DNA of 64,000 nt from Skermanella stibiiresistens SB22 (GTDB lineage: Bacteria; Pseudomonadota; Alphaproteobacteria; Azospirillales; Azospirillaceae), in contig NZ_AVFL01000010.1 in assembly GCF_000576635.1 (NCBI RefSeq), positions 124,001 through 188,000 on the forward strand. Direction: 5' to 3'. The number at the start of each line of letters is the position of its first letter. Positions within the stretch are counted from its first letter, which is position 1. The notes beneath the pieces were generated by a model that was given only the letters and a program-made list of their open reading frames with translations, searched no databases and had not been told where the DNA came from. Positions 9,527 through 17,759 of this stretch are shown here, in pieces. Made by a program: the position numbers and the translations under genes.

Positions 9527-10444
9527 TCATTGACGCCGCTCAACGACATAGGTTGCGACGGCTTTCAACATATCCGCCCGGCCATCGAAGATATCGAGAT
9601 GGCGGGCGGCCTGGTCGGCGAGCAGGCGGGCCTGATCACGCGCGCGCTCGACCCCCAGAATCGAAACGAAAGTGGCCTTGCCGGCGGCGGCGTCCCGCTT
9701 GACCGGCTTGCCGGTGACGGCGGGGTCGCCGTCGATGTCCAGCAGGTCGTCGGCGATCTGGAACGCCAGCCCCAAGTCGTGAGCGTAATTGTGCAGGGCT
9801 TGGGCCTGCGGCTGCGAGGCGCGGCCCAGGATCGCCCCGGCGCAGCAGGAGAAGGCGATCATCTCGCCGGTCTTCAGCCGTTGCAGCCGGGTGGTCGAAC
9901 CCATGTCGAACTCGGTGGTCTCGGCGATCAGGTCCAGCATCTGGCCACCGACCATGCCGTGCATCCCAGCCGCCTTGGCCAAAGCCGCCACCAGCGCGCA
10001 GCGGATCTTGGGGTCCTCGTGGGTGGCGGGGTCCGCCAGCACCTCGAACGCCAAGGTCAGCAGCCCGTCGCCGACCAGCACTGCCGTCGCCTCGTCGAAC
10101 CGCTTGTGGACGGTCGGACGGCCGCGCCGCAGGTCGGAATCGTCCATCGCCGGCAGGTCGTCATGGACCAGCGAATAGCAGTGGACGAACTCGACCGCCG
10201 CCGCGACGCGCGCGGCGCAGTCGCGGGCGACGCCGAACAAGCCGGCGCTGTTCAGCACCAGAAAGGGGCGAAGCCGCTTGCCGCCGCCCAGGCATGCGTA
10301 GCGCATCGCCTCGAACAGCTTGGCCTCGGTCAGTTCGGACATCGGCAGGAGATGGTCGATCTCCTGTTCGACCAGTTCCGCCGCCTCGCCCATCGCGGTG
10401 GCGAGGGCGGCTTGGGAATTCGCTTGGGAGTCCGGGGCCATCAT
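9527..10444 (-). CDS. ispA: farnesyl (geranyl) diphosphate synthase, polyprenyl synthetase family
   Basis: A 305-residue cytoplasmic prenyltransferase that condenses IPP with DMAPP/GPP. Both aspartate-rich Mg-binding motifs are present: the first inside LVHDDLPAMDDSDLRRG and the second inside FQIADDLLDIDGD, with the substrate-binding GGGKRLRP near the N-terminus. The length and the short-chain spacing before the first motif fit the FPP synthase (IspA) class. The start ATG overlaps the xseB stop by 4 bases (ATGA at 10441-10444), implying translational coupling, and dxs follows after 28 bases. Confidence 0.95.
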   Translation of the reverse strand: MMAPDSQANSQAALATAMGEAAELVEQEIDHLLPMSELTEAKLFEAMRYACLGGGKRLRPFLVLNSAGLFGVARDCAARVAAAVEFVHCYSLVHDDLPAMDDSDLRRGRPTVHKRFDEATAVLVGDGLLTLAFEVLADPATHEDPKIRCALVAALAKAAGMHGMVGGQMLDLIAETTEFDMGSTTRLQRLKTGEMIAFSCCAGAILGRASQPQAQALHNYAHDLGLAFQIADDLLDIDGDPAVTGKPVKRDAAAGKATFVSILGVERARDQARLLADQAARHLDIFDGRADMLKAVATYVVERRQ

Positions 10445-10695
10445 TCGATCCGCGCGGGTTCGGCGCCGATCGATCCGTCGGCCGCGACGGTGATGCGGTC
10501 GACCTTGGCCTGAGCCTCGCGAAGCTTGGCCTCGCAGTGGCGGCGGAGCGACGTGCCCCGCTCGTACGACGAGATCGCGTCATCAAGCTTGGCGCGCCCC
10601 TCCTCGAGCTGGCGCACGATGCGCTCCAGCTCGCCAAGGGCATCCTCGAAACTCAACGCCGCTACATCGGGGGGTATTGCGGGCTCTGCCATCAT
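10441..10695 (-). CDS. xseB: exodeoxyribonuclease VII small subunit
   Basis: An 84-residue protein with the classic XseB sequence: SFEDALGELERIVRQLEEG, then LDDAISSYERG and LRRHCEAKL. It is the small subunit of exonuclease VII, which degrades single-stranded DNA; the large subunit gene is not in this window. It is the first gene of the xseB-ispA-dxs operon and overlaps ispA by 4 bases. The 114 bases between it and the deacetylase gene downstream in the coordinate sense hold no obvious gene. Confidence 0.93.
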   Translation of the reverse strand: MMAEPAIPPDVAALSFEDALGELERIVRQLEEGRAKLDDAISSYERGTSLRRHCEAKLREAQAKVDRITVAADGSIGAEPARIE

Positions 10696-10809
10696 CCTAC
10701 CGTCACCAGGGTACCTTGGCGACTTTAGGGCGGTCGCCTTGCCATCCGCAAGTCCGGGTTGGGACCCTGACCACGTGGCGCGCTCATTCCCCGGAATCGA
10801 AAGGCATGA

Positions 10810-11739
10810 TCACGCCGCCATCAACTCCTGTACGTGCGCCGCGCAACTCGAGGCAAGAGCGCGAATGTCGTACCCCCCTTCCAGGGTGGATACGATGCGG
10901 GCACCACAGTACTCGCGCGCGAGTTCGCCCAGTTTCCGAGTCACCCAGACATAATCGTCGTCGACCAGATGCAGGCTGGCCAGCGGATCGCGGGTGTGGG
11001 CGTCGAACCCGGCCGAGATCATGATCAGCTCGGGCTGGAAATGCTCGAGCGCCGGAAAGACCCTCGTCATCATGGCATGCCGGAATTCCGGACTGCCGGC
11101 CATCTCGGGCAGGGGGACGTTGACGATGTTGTCGGCGACACCCCGCTCCTCCGGCAGGCCGGTGTTGGGATACAGGTGGGCTTGGTGGGTCGAGGCGTAG
11201 AACAGTCCCGGATCGTCCTGGAAGATATCCTGCGTGCCGTTGCCGTGGTGGACGTCGAAATCGATCACCGCCACGCGGCTGATGCCGTGGACCTTGCGCG
11301 CCTGCTCGGCACCGACCGCGACGTTGTTGAACAGGCAGAAGCCCATCGCCCGCTCCCGCTCGGCGTGGTGGCCGGGCGGCCGCGTGGCGCAGAACGCGTT
11401 GCGCGCCTCGCCCGACATCACGGCGTCCACGGCGGCGCAGACGGCGCCGGCGGCGCGCAGTGCCGCCTCGCCGGAACTGGGGCACAGGATGGTGTCGTTG
11501 TCCAGCTCGACCATCCCCTCCGACGGGATCGCCGCCAGGACGCGCTCGATGTAGTCGGCGGGATGGACCCGCGCCAGCTGCTCGACCTCGGCGCGCGGCG
11601 CCACGCGTCGGTCCAGGAAGTGGAACGCCTCGCCTTCCAGCGCCGCCAGGACGGCCTTGAGCCGCTCGGGGCATTCCGGATGGCCGATGCCGGTGTCGTG
11701 GTCGATGCAGGAGGGGTGGCTGAAGAGGGAGGTGTACAT
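10810..11739 (-). CDS. histone deacetylase family protein (acetoin utilization/acetylpolyamine deacetylase-like)
   Basis: A 309-residue Zn-dependent arginase/deacetylase-fold enzyme. Recognisable elements are HPECPERL near the N-terminus, the active-site RPPGHHAE, VIDFDVHHGNGTQDIF (Asp and His zinc ligands) and ISAGFDAHTRDPLA near the end. Bacterial members deacetylate acetyl-polyamines or act in acetoin use; the substrate is not readable. The start was moved to the ATG at 11739 because the reading frame upstream (QKKEEAV) has no family similarity and the typical start is MYTSLFSHP. It often neighbours xseB in alphaproteobacteria, as here. No gene was seen in the 275 bases upstream, before tusA ends. 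Confidence 0.9.
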   Translation of the reverse strand: MYTSLFSHPSCIDHDTGIGHPECPERLKAVLAALEGEAFHFLDRRVAPRAEVEQLARVHPADYIERVLAAIPSEGMVELDNDTILCPSSGEAALRAAGAVCAAVDAVMSGEARNAFCATRPPGHHAERERAMGFCLFNNVAVGAEQARKVHGISRVAVIDFDVHHGNGTQDIFQDDPGLFYASTHQAHLYPNTGLPEERGVADNIVNVPLPEMAGSPEFRHAMMTRVFPALEHFQPELIMISAGFDAHTRDPLASLHLVDDDYVWVTRKLGELAREYCGARIVSTLEGGYDIRALASSCAAHVQELMAA

Positions 11740-12014
11740 GACGGCTTCTTCTTTTTTCTGTGCGTTTCCCCGCGTGAGGGCATGGTCACAGATCACCCGG
11801 CGGAATGCATCGGGAATCTGCTGCGCCACGCCTCACGGCTCAAGCCGGTTTCGCGATCCCCGAGGCGGCCTCCCCAGGGCTCGAAGCCAGGCGCCTCGGA
11901 GTATCCGCCAACGTTCGAGACCGCGCCGCGGTTATTCCCGCCGGGCGGGAGCGCCATCTTGCCGCGCCCCCGTCCGAATTCAGGCGATCGGCATCCAGGG
12001 GGTCGCGCGGGGAC

Positions 12015-12257
12015 TCAGGCCGGCTTCCTGATCCTGAAGATGTGGACGGTCCCGGCTTGTTCGACCGAGACCAGCTCGTTGCCGGTCGCCTCGCAGAAGG
12101 CCGGAAAATCCTTGAGCGCCGCCGGATCGGTCGCCTCGATCTCCAGCACGTCGCCGGGAGCGAGGTGCCTCATCGCCTTCCGGGCGCGCAGCACCGGCAA
12201 GGGGCAGGTGAGATCCTTGGCGTCGAGCTTGTGGACTGTCGTCTTTTGGATTGTCAT
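12015..12257 (-). CDS. TusA-family sulfur carrier / sulfurtransferase
   Basis: An 80-residue SirA/TusA/YeeD-fold protein. The sulfur-carrying cysteine is Cys18 in DLTCPLPVLRARKAM, the diagnostic CPxP motif. TusA proteins accept persulfide sulfur and pass it on, either for tRNA thiouridine synthesis or in sulfide/thiosulfate oxidation. The gene stands alone and is transcribed divergently from an ArsR regulator with SqrR/BigR-type cysteines (12437), so control by sulfide or persulfide stress is likely. The intergenic space of 179 bases contains a sigma70-like promoter and a partial palindrome. Confidence 0.88.
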   Translation of the reverse strand: MTIQKTTVHKLDAKDLTCPLPVLRARKAMRHLAPGDVLEIEATDPAALKDFPAFCEATGNELVSVEQAGTVHIFRIRKPA

Positions 12258-12322
12258 GGCGACCCCCGTCTGAAGTCCCGGTGCCCGGTCATGGGCATCG
12301 GGTGTTGGAAAATCGAAAAATC

Positions 12323-12353
12323 TTTACGCTGACAATTGGATAGCCGATATAAT
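12323..12353 (+). promoter_or_regulatory. candidate promoter and operator between tusA-like gene and SqrR-like regulator
   Basis: A perfect -10 hexamer TATAAT lies at 12348-12353. The nearest -35-like sequence, TTTACG (12323-12328), is at a long 19-base spacing. An imperfect palindrome ATTGGATAGCCGAT (12335-12348; 10 of 14 positions symmetric) overlaps the spacer and the -10 box. That is where an ArsR repressor would bind to autoregulate. SqrR/BigR operators in relatives are AT-rich inverted repeats, but the exact consensus is not present, so this is a candidate only. Confidence 0.35.
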
Positions 12354-12436
12354 GGTGGTCTGCTTCCCGGTTCCTCCAGGGTGAACGCGGGACGGCCGGT
12401 GGTATTGGCCGATGGTATCGAAAGAATCGCGTCAGC

Positions 12437-12775
12437 ATGACTATTGATGATCTTCGTGAAAGCGCGCATGACGCGAGCAAGCTGCTGAAAGCCATGGGGA
12501 ACGAGCGGCGCCTGCTGATCCTGTGCCACTTGGCCCTGGGCGAGAAATCGGTCGGTGAACTGGAATCGCTGGTCGAGTTGAGCCAGTCGGCGCTGTCCCA
12601 GCATCTGGCCCGCCTGCGCCGTGACGGCTTGGTCCGGACCCGCCGATCGGCGCAGACGATCTACTATTCCCTGAAGGGAGAGGAGGCGGCCGCCGTGATG
12701 AAGGTGCTGCACGATCTCTACTGCGCGCCGAAGCTCACCCGCAAGAACCCGTCGCCCGTGCCGGCCACCGCCTGA
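12437..12775 (+). CDS. ArsR family transcriptional regulator, SqrR/BigR-like persulfide sensor
   Basis: A 112-residue winged-helix repressor. The helix-turn-helix is SVGELESLVELSQSALSQHLARLRRDGLV (residues 38-66) and the wing RRSAQTIYYSL. Only two cysteines occur, Cys30 in LILCHLALG and Cys96 in DLYCAPK, 66 residues apart. This equals the spacing of the redox pair Cys41/Cys107 in Rhodobacter SqrR and fits the BigR family, which forms a tetrasulfide bridge with persulfides and then releases DNA. Metal-binding ArsR motifs (CVC) are absent. The divergent TusA-like gene supports a sulfur-related regulon. The sensing chemistry is inferred from the cysteine spacing. Confidence 0.85.
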   Translation: MTIDDLRESAHDASKLLKAMGNERRLLILCHLALGEKSVGELESLVELSQSALSQHLARLRRDGLVRTRRSAQTIYYSLKGEEAAAVMKVLHDLYCAPKLTRKNPSPVPATA

Positions 12776-12794
12776 TCATCCCCTTCCTCCGACG

Positions 12795-13208
12795 TCACCC
12801 CCCGTTCCGCGCCGGCCCGGCCATCCACCGAACCCCGACCCCCGCCAGTGCGAGCCAGCCGACCATGAACGCGATGCCCCCGACGGGAGCCACGGCTCCC
12901 AGCGGACTCGGCCCTTGGATCGCCAGCAGATAAAGCGCGCCACAGAACAGCACCGTCCCGGCCACGAAGCACCATCCGGCGACGGCCAGCAGCCACCCCG
13001 CCCTGCCCTCGCCGGCCCCGAACCGAGCCAGCGCCGCGACACCGCCGAGGCCCAGCGCGTGCCACATCTGATACTGCCCGGCGATCCGGAAAAGCTCGAC
13101 GGCGCGCGGGTCGCCCAGACCATGGGACGCATAGGCGCCGGTCGCGACCGCCACCCCACCGCTCAAAGCGGCCAGCACCAGCCACAATCCCGTGATCCGC
13201 CGCGACAT
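12795..13208 (-). CDS. DUF423 family small membrane protein
   Basis: A 137-residue integral membrane protein with four hydrophobic helices. The DUF423 signature is clear: GVATGAYASHGL-type sequence near the N-terminus (AVATGAYASHGL), then QYQMWHALGL, and PLGAVAPVGGIAFMVGWLALA near the end. The family has no established biochemical function. The start at ATG 13208 is preferred over a GTG/ATG six codons upstream because GGGAG lies 8 bases before it. It is convergent with the ArsR gene, whose stop is 20 bases away. Confidence 0.88.
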   Translation of the reverse strand: MSRRITGLWLVLAALSGGVAVATGAYASHGLGDPRAVELFRIAGQYQMWHALGLGGVAALARFGAGEGRAGWLLAVAGWCFVAGTVLFCGALYLLAIQGPSPLGAVAPVGGIAFMVGWLALAGVGVRWMAGPARNGG

Positions 13209-13276
13209 TCGGTTATTCTCCCACACATTTCAGCGGAAACACGCCCGGCGCCGGAGAATTTGGCCCGGCGCTTGCT

Positions 13277-14950
13277 GTGACCCATGAAGCGGAACAGCGC
13301 GGTGACCTATATCCTTCGGTTTATGCAAGCTGCTTCGCATTTTGCAACTCGATACTCCGGACTTCGCAGAACATGCCCCATCCATCGCGCGTTCCGCCAG
13401 CATCGAAGTGCGGCGTCCCCGAATCGCGGTGGATTGACGGAGCCTTGGGGACGCTCCTCGCGTCGGCCTTCGACGGGATGGCCCTGCTGGGGGCGATCAC
13501 CGGCGAGGATGGTCGAATCGTCGATTTCCGCTGGCTGATGGTCAACGAGGAAGGCGGTCGGCTGCTCGACCGGTCGACCGCCGACCTGATCGGCATGCCG
13601 CTGCTGGCGACCCTTCCGCCAGGTTCGGACACCCGCCTCCTCGCCCGCCTGGCCGCCGTCGCGGAAACCGGCGTGGCGGCGCGCTTCGAGGCGTCGTCCG
13701 GCGGAACGGTGGGCTTGCTGGAGTACTCGGCCGTCCCGGCGAATGACGGCGTGGCGCTGACCTTCCGTCGCTCCGTCCGGGACCAGGCGTGCCACACCCT
13801 CGCCGACGATCACGGGGCCGACCGCGCCAAGGCGACATTCCTGGCGCTGATGAGCCATGAGATCCGCACCCCCCTGAATGGCGTCGTCTGCGCGCTGGAC
13901 TTGCTCGCCGACGGCGCGTCACGCGAGGATCGCGACTACTTTCTTGAAACGGCCCGCAATTCGGGCCGCGCGCTGGCCCAGGTGGTCGACGAGATCCTGA
14001 ACTTCACCAAGCTGGAGGCCGGACCGGTCGAACTCCGGAACAGCCGGTTCGAGCTTGCCGACCTGATCGCGACCGAGGTCGAAAGGGTCGCTCCGGCGGC
14101 GCGGGCCAAGAACCTGCGGGTGAGTTTCAGGATCGACCCCGACTTGCCGAAAGCCCTCCATGGCGACCGTCAGAAGCTGGCGCGGATCGTCCGCAACCTG
14201 CTGGAGAACGCCGTCAAGTTCACCGACCAAGGCGGCGTCTCCGCCGTGGTGGAGCGCGTCGGGGTCGCGCGGGACCGTCTCACGTCATTCGTGATCGCGG
14301 TCAACGACACCGGCATCGGCATCCATCCCGACTACCGGGCCAACGTGTTCGACGCCTTCTCGCAGGAGGACAGTTCGGCACACCGGCGTCATGGAGGATG
14401 CGGTCTCGGCCTCGCGATCGCCAGCCGCTTGGCGGCGGCCCTGGGCGGCGAACTGACATGGACGAGCGTGCCTTGCCAGGGCAGCAGTTTCCGCCTGCAC
14501 CTGAGCCTGCCATCGGCCGACGCGCCGAAACCGGAGAAGGATCAGGCTGCTGAGGATCAAGTCACCGGAACCCGGCCAAGCGCCCTGCTGGCCGATGCCG
14601 GCGAGGCCAGCAAGCTGGTGACGAGGCTCATGCTGATGCGGGCCGGCTATCACGTGCGGACCGTGACCAGTGGAGCCGACGCCATCGAAGAGGTGCGGCG
14701 CCAGCCGTTCGACGTGGTCCTGCTCGACACCACCATGCCCGACATGAGCGGCCCGTCCGTCGCCTCGGCGATCCGCGCGCTCGGATGCGCCCCGTCGACG
14801 ATGCCGATCGTCGGCATGACCGCCCACGCCGATTTGGCGGAGAAGCTGCTTTGGCTTGAAGCCGGCTCCACCGGCGTGCTGGTCAAACCCTTCCAGAAAC
14901 GCGACCTGATCGACGTCCTGGCGGGCTGCATGCCGCTGGCGGCGGAGTGA
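13277..14950 (+). CDS. soluble hybrid sensor histidine kinase with C-terminal receiver
   Basis: Up to 557 residues with no clear membrane segment. The order is a PAS-like sensor region (about 55-165, including GEDGRIVDFRWLMVNEEGGRLL), a HisKA domain with phosphoacceptor His194 in MSHEIRTPLNG, an HATPase domain (LLENAVKFTDQGG, NDTGIGIHPDY, GGCGLGLAIASRL), and a receiver with Asp484 in VVLLDTTMPDMSG and a conserved Lys in VLVKPF. It therefore autophosphorylates and passes phosphate to its own receiver; no separate partner is adjacent. The start is uncertain: GTG 13277 gives the longest frame, while ATG 13373 would remove a poorly conserved N-terminal 32 residues. Confidence 0.88.
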   Translation: MTHEAEQRGDLYPSVYASCFAFCNSILRTSQNMPHPSRVPPASKCGVPESRWIDGALGTLLASAFDGMALLGAITGEDGRIVDFRWLMVNEEGGRLLDRSTADLIGMPLLATLPPGSDTRLLARLAAVAETGVAARFEASSGGTVGLLEYSAVPANDGVALTFRRSVRDQACHTLADDHGADRAKATFLALMSHEIRTPLNGVVCALDLLADGASREDRDYFLETARNSGRALAQVVDEILNFTKLEAGPVELRNSRFELADLIATEVERVAPAARAKNLRVSFRIDPDLPKALHGDRQKLARIVRNLLENAVKFTDQGGVSAVVERVGVARDRLTSFVIAVNDTGIGIHPDYRANVFDAFSQEDSSAHRRHGGCGLGLAIASRLAAALGGELTWTSVPCQGSSFRLHLSLPSADAPKPEKDQAAEDQVTGTRPSALLADAGEASKLVTRLMLMRAGYHVRTVTSGADAIEEVRRQPFDVVLLDTTMPDMSGPSVASAIRALGCAPSTMPIVGMTAHADLAEKLLWLEAGSTGVLVKPFQKRDLIDVLAGCMPLAAE

Positions 14951-14981
14951 GTCCCAAAAACTGTTTTCTAAAGCTGAAAAT

Positions 14982-15075
14982 CAACCGTAGGTCGGCTAGA
15001 GCGAAGCGGCAGCCGACAAGCCGGCGCGTCGGGGGTGGCGTCGGCTGCCGCTTCGCTCTAGCCGACCTACGGTTG
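14982..15075. repeat. REP-type palindromic pair (BIME-like), perfect 36-bp arms
   Basis: Two perfect inverted arms of 36 bases (14982-15017 and 15040-15075) flank a 22-base loop. Each arm contains a REP-like unit beginning with GTAGG followed by a hairpin in which TCGGC pairs with GCCGA. This matches the GTAGG-headed layout of bacterial REP sequences mobilised by RAYT transposases. A second element of the same design lies at 36606-36683. The element sits between the hybrid kinase stop and the convergent cheZ stop, so it may also act as a bidirectional terminator. No RAYT gene is in the window. Confidence 0.85.
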
Positions 15076-15126
15076 CATGCTGTTGAGTTGACGCTCGACA
15101 AGCGGGCTTAAGAACCGCGCCCCGCC

Positions 15127-15867
15127 TCAGCCGAACAGCGCGTCGATCTCCGACTGGCTGATCGCCTTGCCTTGAAGCTGCGGCCCGTTCAGCAGCTTCG
15201 CCTCCTCGGCGACCGGCACCTCGACGGCGGTGTGCAGGTTGGCGAAGGCTTCCGGCCCCCAGGTTTGGATCATGTTGACGACCCGCTCCTCGATGAAGTC
15301 GAGCGTGCGGACCACCTTGCCGATCCGCTGGCCGGTAATGTCCTGGAAGTTGCAAGCCTCGAAGATGCTGACGACGGCGTCCATGATGCCGTCCAGATCA
15401 GCCTTCTCCCCCGCGTCGCTGGTGCGCGCCTTCAGCTTGACCGCCGTCTTCTCGATCAGCTCGGCGGCGCTCAGCACGCCATTGGTCGCGTGCTCGGTGG
15501 CGCTGACGATGGCGGCCAGTTCCTCGCCAGCGACGACCAGCCGGTCCTGCTCGGCCTTGGGATGGCGGAGCGCCGCGATCTCGATCTGGGTCGCCTGGAT
15601 GCGCTTTTGGAGGTCGGCGACATCCGGACCATCTGGATCGGCGACTTCCGCCGCCACGACCTGCGCCACTTGGGGCTGGATCGCCGCCAGTTCGTCCAAC
15701 CGGCGTTCGATGCGGACGATCGCCTCCATGAACTCGGCGGGCGTCGCGGTGGGAAGCGGATTGGCGGCGGAAACCGGAGCCTCGGCGGACTCGGCCTCGG
15801 CCAGCGCTCCCTGCCGGAATGGCAGGCCACGACGTTGCAGTTCTGCGGTGAAAGGCTTAGCCGACAT
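15127..15867 (-). CDS. cheZ: protein phosphatase CheZ, chemotaxis
   Basis: About 246 residues. The catalytic helix is obvious as EACNFQDITGQRIGKVVRTLDFIEERV, with the Asp and Gln used by CheZ to dephosphorylate CheY-P. The last residues, ISQSEIDALFG, match the C-terminal CheY-binding peptide. The N-terminal part is a low-complexity, Ala/Glu-rich helix. The start at ATG 15867 (MSAKPF) is preferred over a GTG 39 bases upstream that lacks a ribosome-binding site. It lies 37 kb from the che operon at the other end of the window, transcribed alone next to a REP pair. Confidence 0.88.
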   Translation of the reverse strand: MSAKPFTAELQRRGLPFRQGALAEAESAEAPVSAANPLPTATPAEFMEAIVRIERRLDELAAIQPQVAQVVAAEVADPDGPDVADLQKRIQATQIEIAALRHPKAEQDRLVVAGEELAAIVSATEHATNGVLSAAELIEKTAVKLKARTSDAGEKADLDGIMDAVVSIFEACNFQDITGQRIGKVVRTLDFIEERVVNMIQTWGPEAFANLHTAVEVPVAEEAKLLNGPQLQGKAISQSEIDALFG

Positions 15868-15985
15868 GCCGTCGATCTCTGCGAAGCTGATGCGGGACAA
15901 CTTCACGGAGTATCGACGTATCCGCTTTATCGAAAGTTAACAGGCGGGATCCGAATCACCGCGGCGCACCAAATCCCTCGATATC

Positions 15986-16690
15986 TCAGGGTAGATCGGC
16001 GATCAGGACCTCGGCATCCGCCGCCGCGACGATCTCGATCCTGTCCACGCCCTCGATCGTGGCACCGTCCCGCTCGCCGACCTCGACGCCATTGACCCGC
16101 AAGCGGCCCTTCGCGACCACCAGATAGGCCCGCCGGCCCGACTCGATGTCATACGCGGCGGTGGCGCCCTCCGGCAGGGTGCCGCCGATCAAGGCCGCGT
16201 CCTGGTTGATCCACAGGGCGCCGGAGCCCTTGTCGGCCTCCCGGCCGGACGCCAGCGTCACCAGCCGGCCCGCCGCCTCGCCCTTCGGGAACGCGCGGGT
16301 TTCCCAACGCGGCGAATGCCCGGCGGCGTCCGGCATGATCCAGATCTGGAAGATCCGGGTCACCTCGGACTCACGGTTGAACTCCGCGTGCAGGATGCCC
16401 TTGCCGGCGCTCATCACCTGGATGTCGCCAGCCACCGTGCGGCCCTGGTTGCCCAGGTGGTCCTCGTGGGTGATGGCGCCTTCGCGGACATAGGTGATGA
16501 TCTCCATGTCGCGGTGGCCGTGGCGGGGAAAGCCGGTGCCGGGCTGGATCGCGTCGTCATTCCACACCAGCAGCGGACCAAAGCCGTTTCGGTCCGGATG
16601 ATGGTGATTGGCGAAGCTGAAGTGATAGCGGGCGGCCAGCCAATCGTTCTGGAACTGGCCCAGAGAGTCGAAGGGAATGACGTTGATCAT
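15986..16690 (-). CDS. pirin family protein (YhaK-like quercetinase type)
   Basis: A 234-residue bicupin. The N-terminal cupin holds the metal ligands in GFPRHGHRDMEIITYV and the later His/Glu in HLGNQGRTVAGDIQVMSAGKGILHAEFN, the standard pirin signature. Bacterial pirins of this group include quercetin 2,3-dioxygenases and redox-responsive proteins; the exact role is not known. It is 42 bases downstream of the glutathionyl-hydroquinone reductase gene, and WrbA lies upstream of that. A small quinone/electrophile detoxification operon is therefore likely (wrbA - GST - pirin), possibly controlled by the LysR regulator at 18531. Confidence 0.9.
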   Translation of the reverse strand: MINVIPFDSLGQFQNDWLAARYHFSFANHHHPDRNGFGPLLVWNDDAIQPGTGFPRHGHRDMEIITYVREGAITHEDHLGNQGRTVAGDIQVMSAGKGILHAEFNRESEVTRIFQIWIMPDAAGHSPRWETRAFPKGEAAGRLVTLASGREADKGSGALWINQDAALIGGTLPEGATAAYDIESGRRAYLVVAKGRLRVNGVEVGERDGATIEGVDRIEIVAAADAEVLIADLP

Positions 16691-16732
16691 CGCGGAAGAT
16701 CCTGTCTGGTGCCAATTCCGGGGCCGGTCCGG

Positions 16733-17680
16733 TCAGAACCGATGGCGGTCGTGGGGCGCGTCGAGATCCAGCGCCGGGCCCTTGGGCACGATGCCGGTCG
16801 GGTTGATGGTCTTGTGGCTGCCGTAGTAGTGCCGCTTGATGTGCTCGAAGCTGACCGTCTCGGCCACGCCATCGATCTGGTACAACTCGCGCAGGTAGTT
16901 CGACAGGTTCGGATAGTCCGCGATCCGCCGCAGGTTGCACTTGAAGTGCCCGACATAGACGGCGTCGAACCGCACCAGCGTGGTGAACAGGCGCCAGTCG
17001 GCCTCGGTCAGCCGGTCGCCGACCAGATACCGCTGGCCGCCCAGCCGTTCCTCCAGCGTGTCCAGCGCCTCGAACAGCTGGTCGAAAGCCTTTTCATAGA
17101 CCGCCTGCTCCGTCGCGAAACCGGTCTTGTAGACGCCGTTGTTCACCCGGTCGTAGACATAGGCGTTGATCTCGTCGATCGCGCCGCGCAGGTCGGCCGG
17201 ATAGTAATCGGTCGAGCCATCGCCAAAGGCGTTGAACTCGCTGTTGAGCATCCGGATGATCTCGGCCGATTCGTTGCTGACGATCGTCCGCTTTTGCTTG
17301 TCCCACAGCACCGGTACGGTGACCCGGCCGGTCATGTCCGGTTTGACCTCGGTGTAGACCTGATACAGATAGCTCTTGCCATTGACCGGGTCGGCGCCCG
17401 GCGCCAGTTCCCAGCCGTTCTCCAGCATCAGCGGTTCGACCACCGACACCGAGATGGCGTCCTCCAGCTTCTTCAGCTTGCGGAAGATCAATGTCCGGTG
17501 CGCCCAGGGGCAGGCGAGCGACACATAGAGGTGATAGCGTCCCGGCTCAGCCTTGAACCCCGACGATCCGTCGGCGGTCACCCAGTCGCGGAACGCGCTC
17601 TCCTGGCGTTTGAACGCGCCGCCGGTCGATTTCGTGTCGTACCACTGGTCGTGCCAGTGTCCCTCGATCAGCAAACCCAT
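16733..17680 (-). CDS. glutathionyl-hydroquinone reductase (Xi-class GST, YqjG-like)
   Basis: A 315-residue member of the Xi-class glutathione transferases. The catalytic cysteine is Cys57 in SLACPWAHRT, followed by the YqjG/EcpA-type thioredoxin fold (RVTVPVLWDKQ, NESAEIIRML) and a helical domain (LGGQRYLVGDRLTEADWRLF). These enzymes reduce glutathionyl-hydroquinones to free hydroquinones. The start at ATG 17680 is fixed by AGGAG 8-10 bases upstream. Its neighbours WrbA (79 bases upstream) and pirin (42 bases downstream) fit a quinone-handling operon. Confidence 0.92.
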   Translation of the reverse strand: MGLLIEGHWHDQWYDTKSTGGAFKRQESAFRDWVTADGSSGFKAEPGRYHLYVSLACPWAHRTLIFRKLKKLEDAISVSVVEPLMLENGWELAPGADPVNGKSYLYQVYTEVKPDMTGRVTVPVLWDKQKRTIVSNESAEIIRMLNSEFNAFGDGSTDYYPADLRGAIDEINAYVYDRVNNGVYKTGFATEQAVYEKAFDQLFEALDTLEERLGGQRYLVGDRLTEADWRLFTTLVRFDAVYVGHFKCNLRRIADYPNLSNYLRELYQIDGVAETVSFEHIKRHYYGSHKTINPTGIVPKGPALDLDAPHDRHRF

Positions 17681-17759
17681 GGAACCATCTCCTCTCGTGT
17701 GCGGGAACCAGCGCCACCCCCTCCCCTTCCGGGGAAGCGGGCGGCACGGTCCTTCAACA

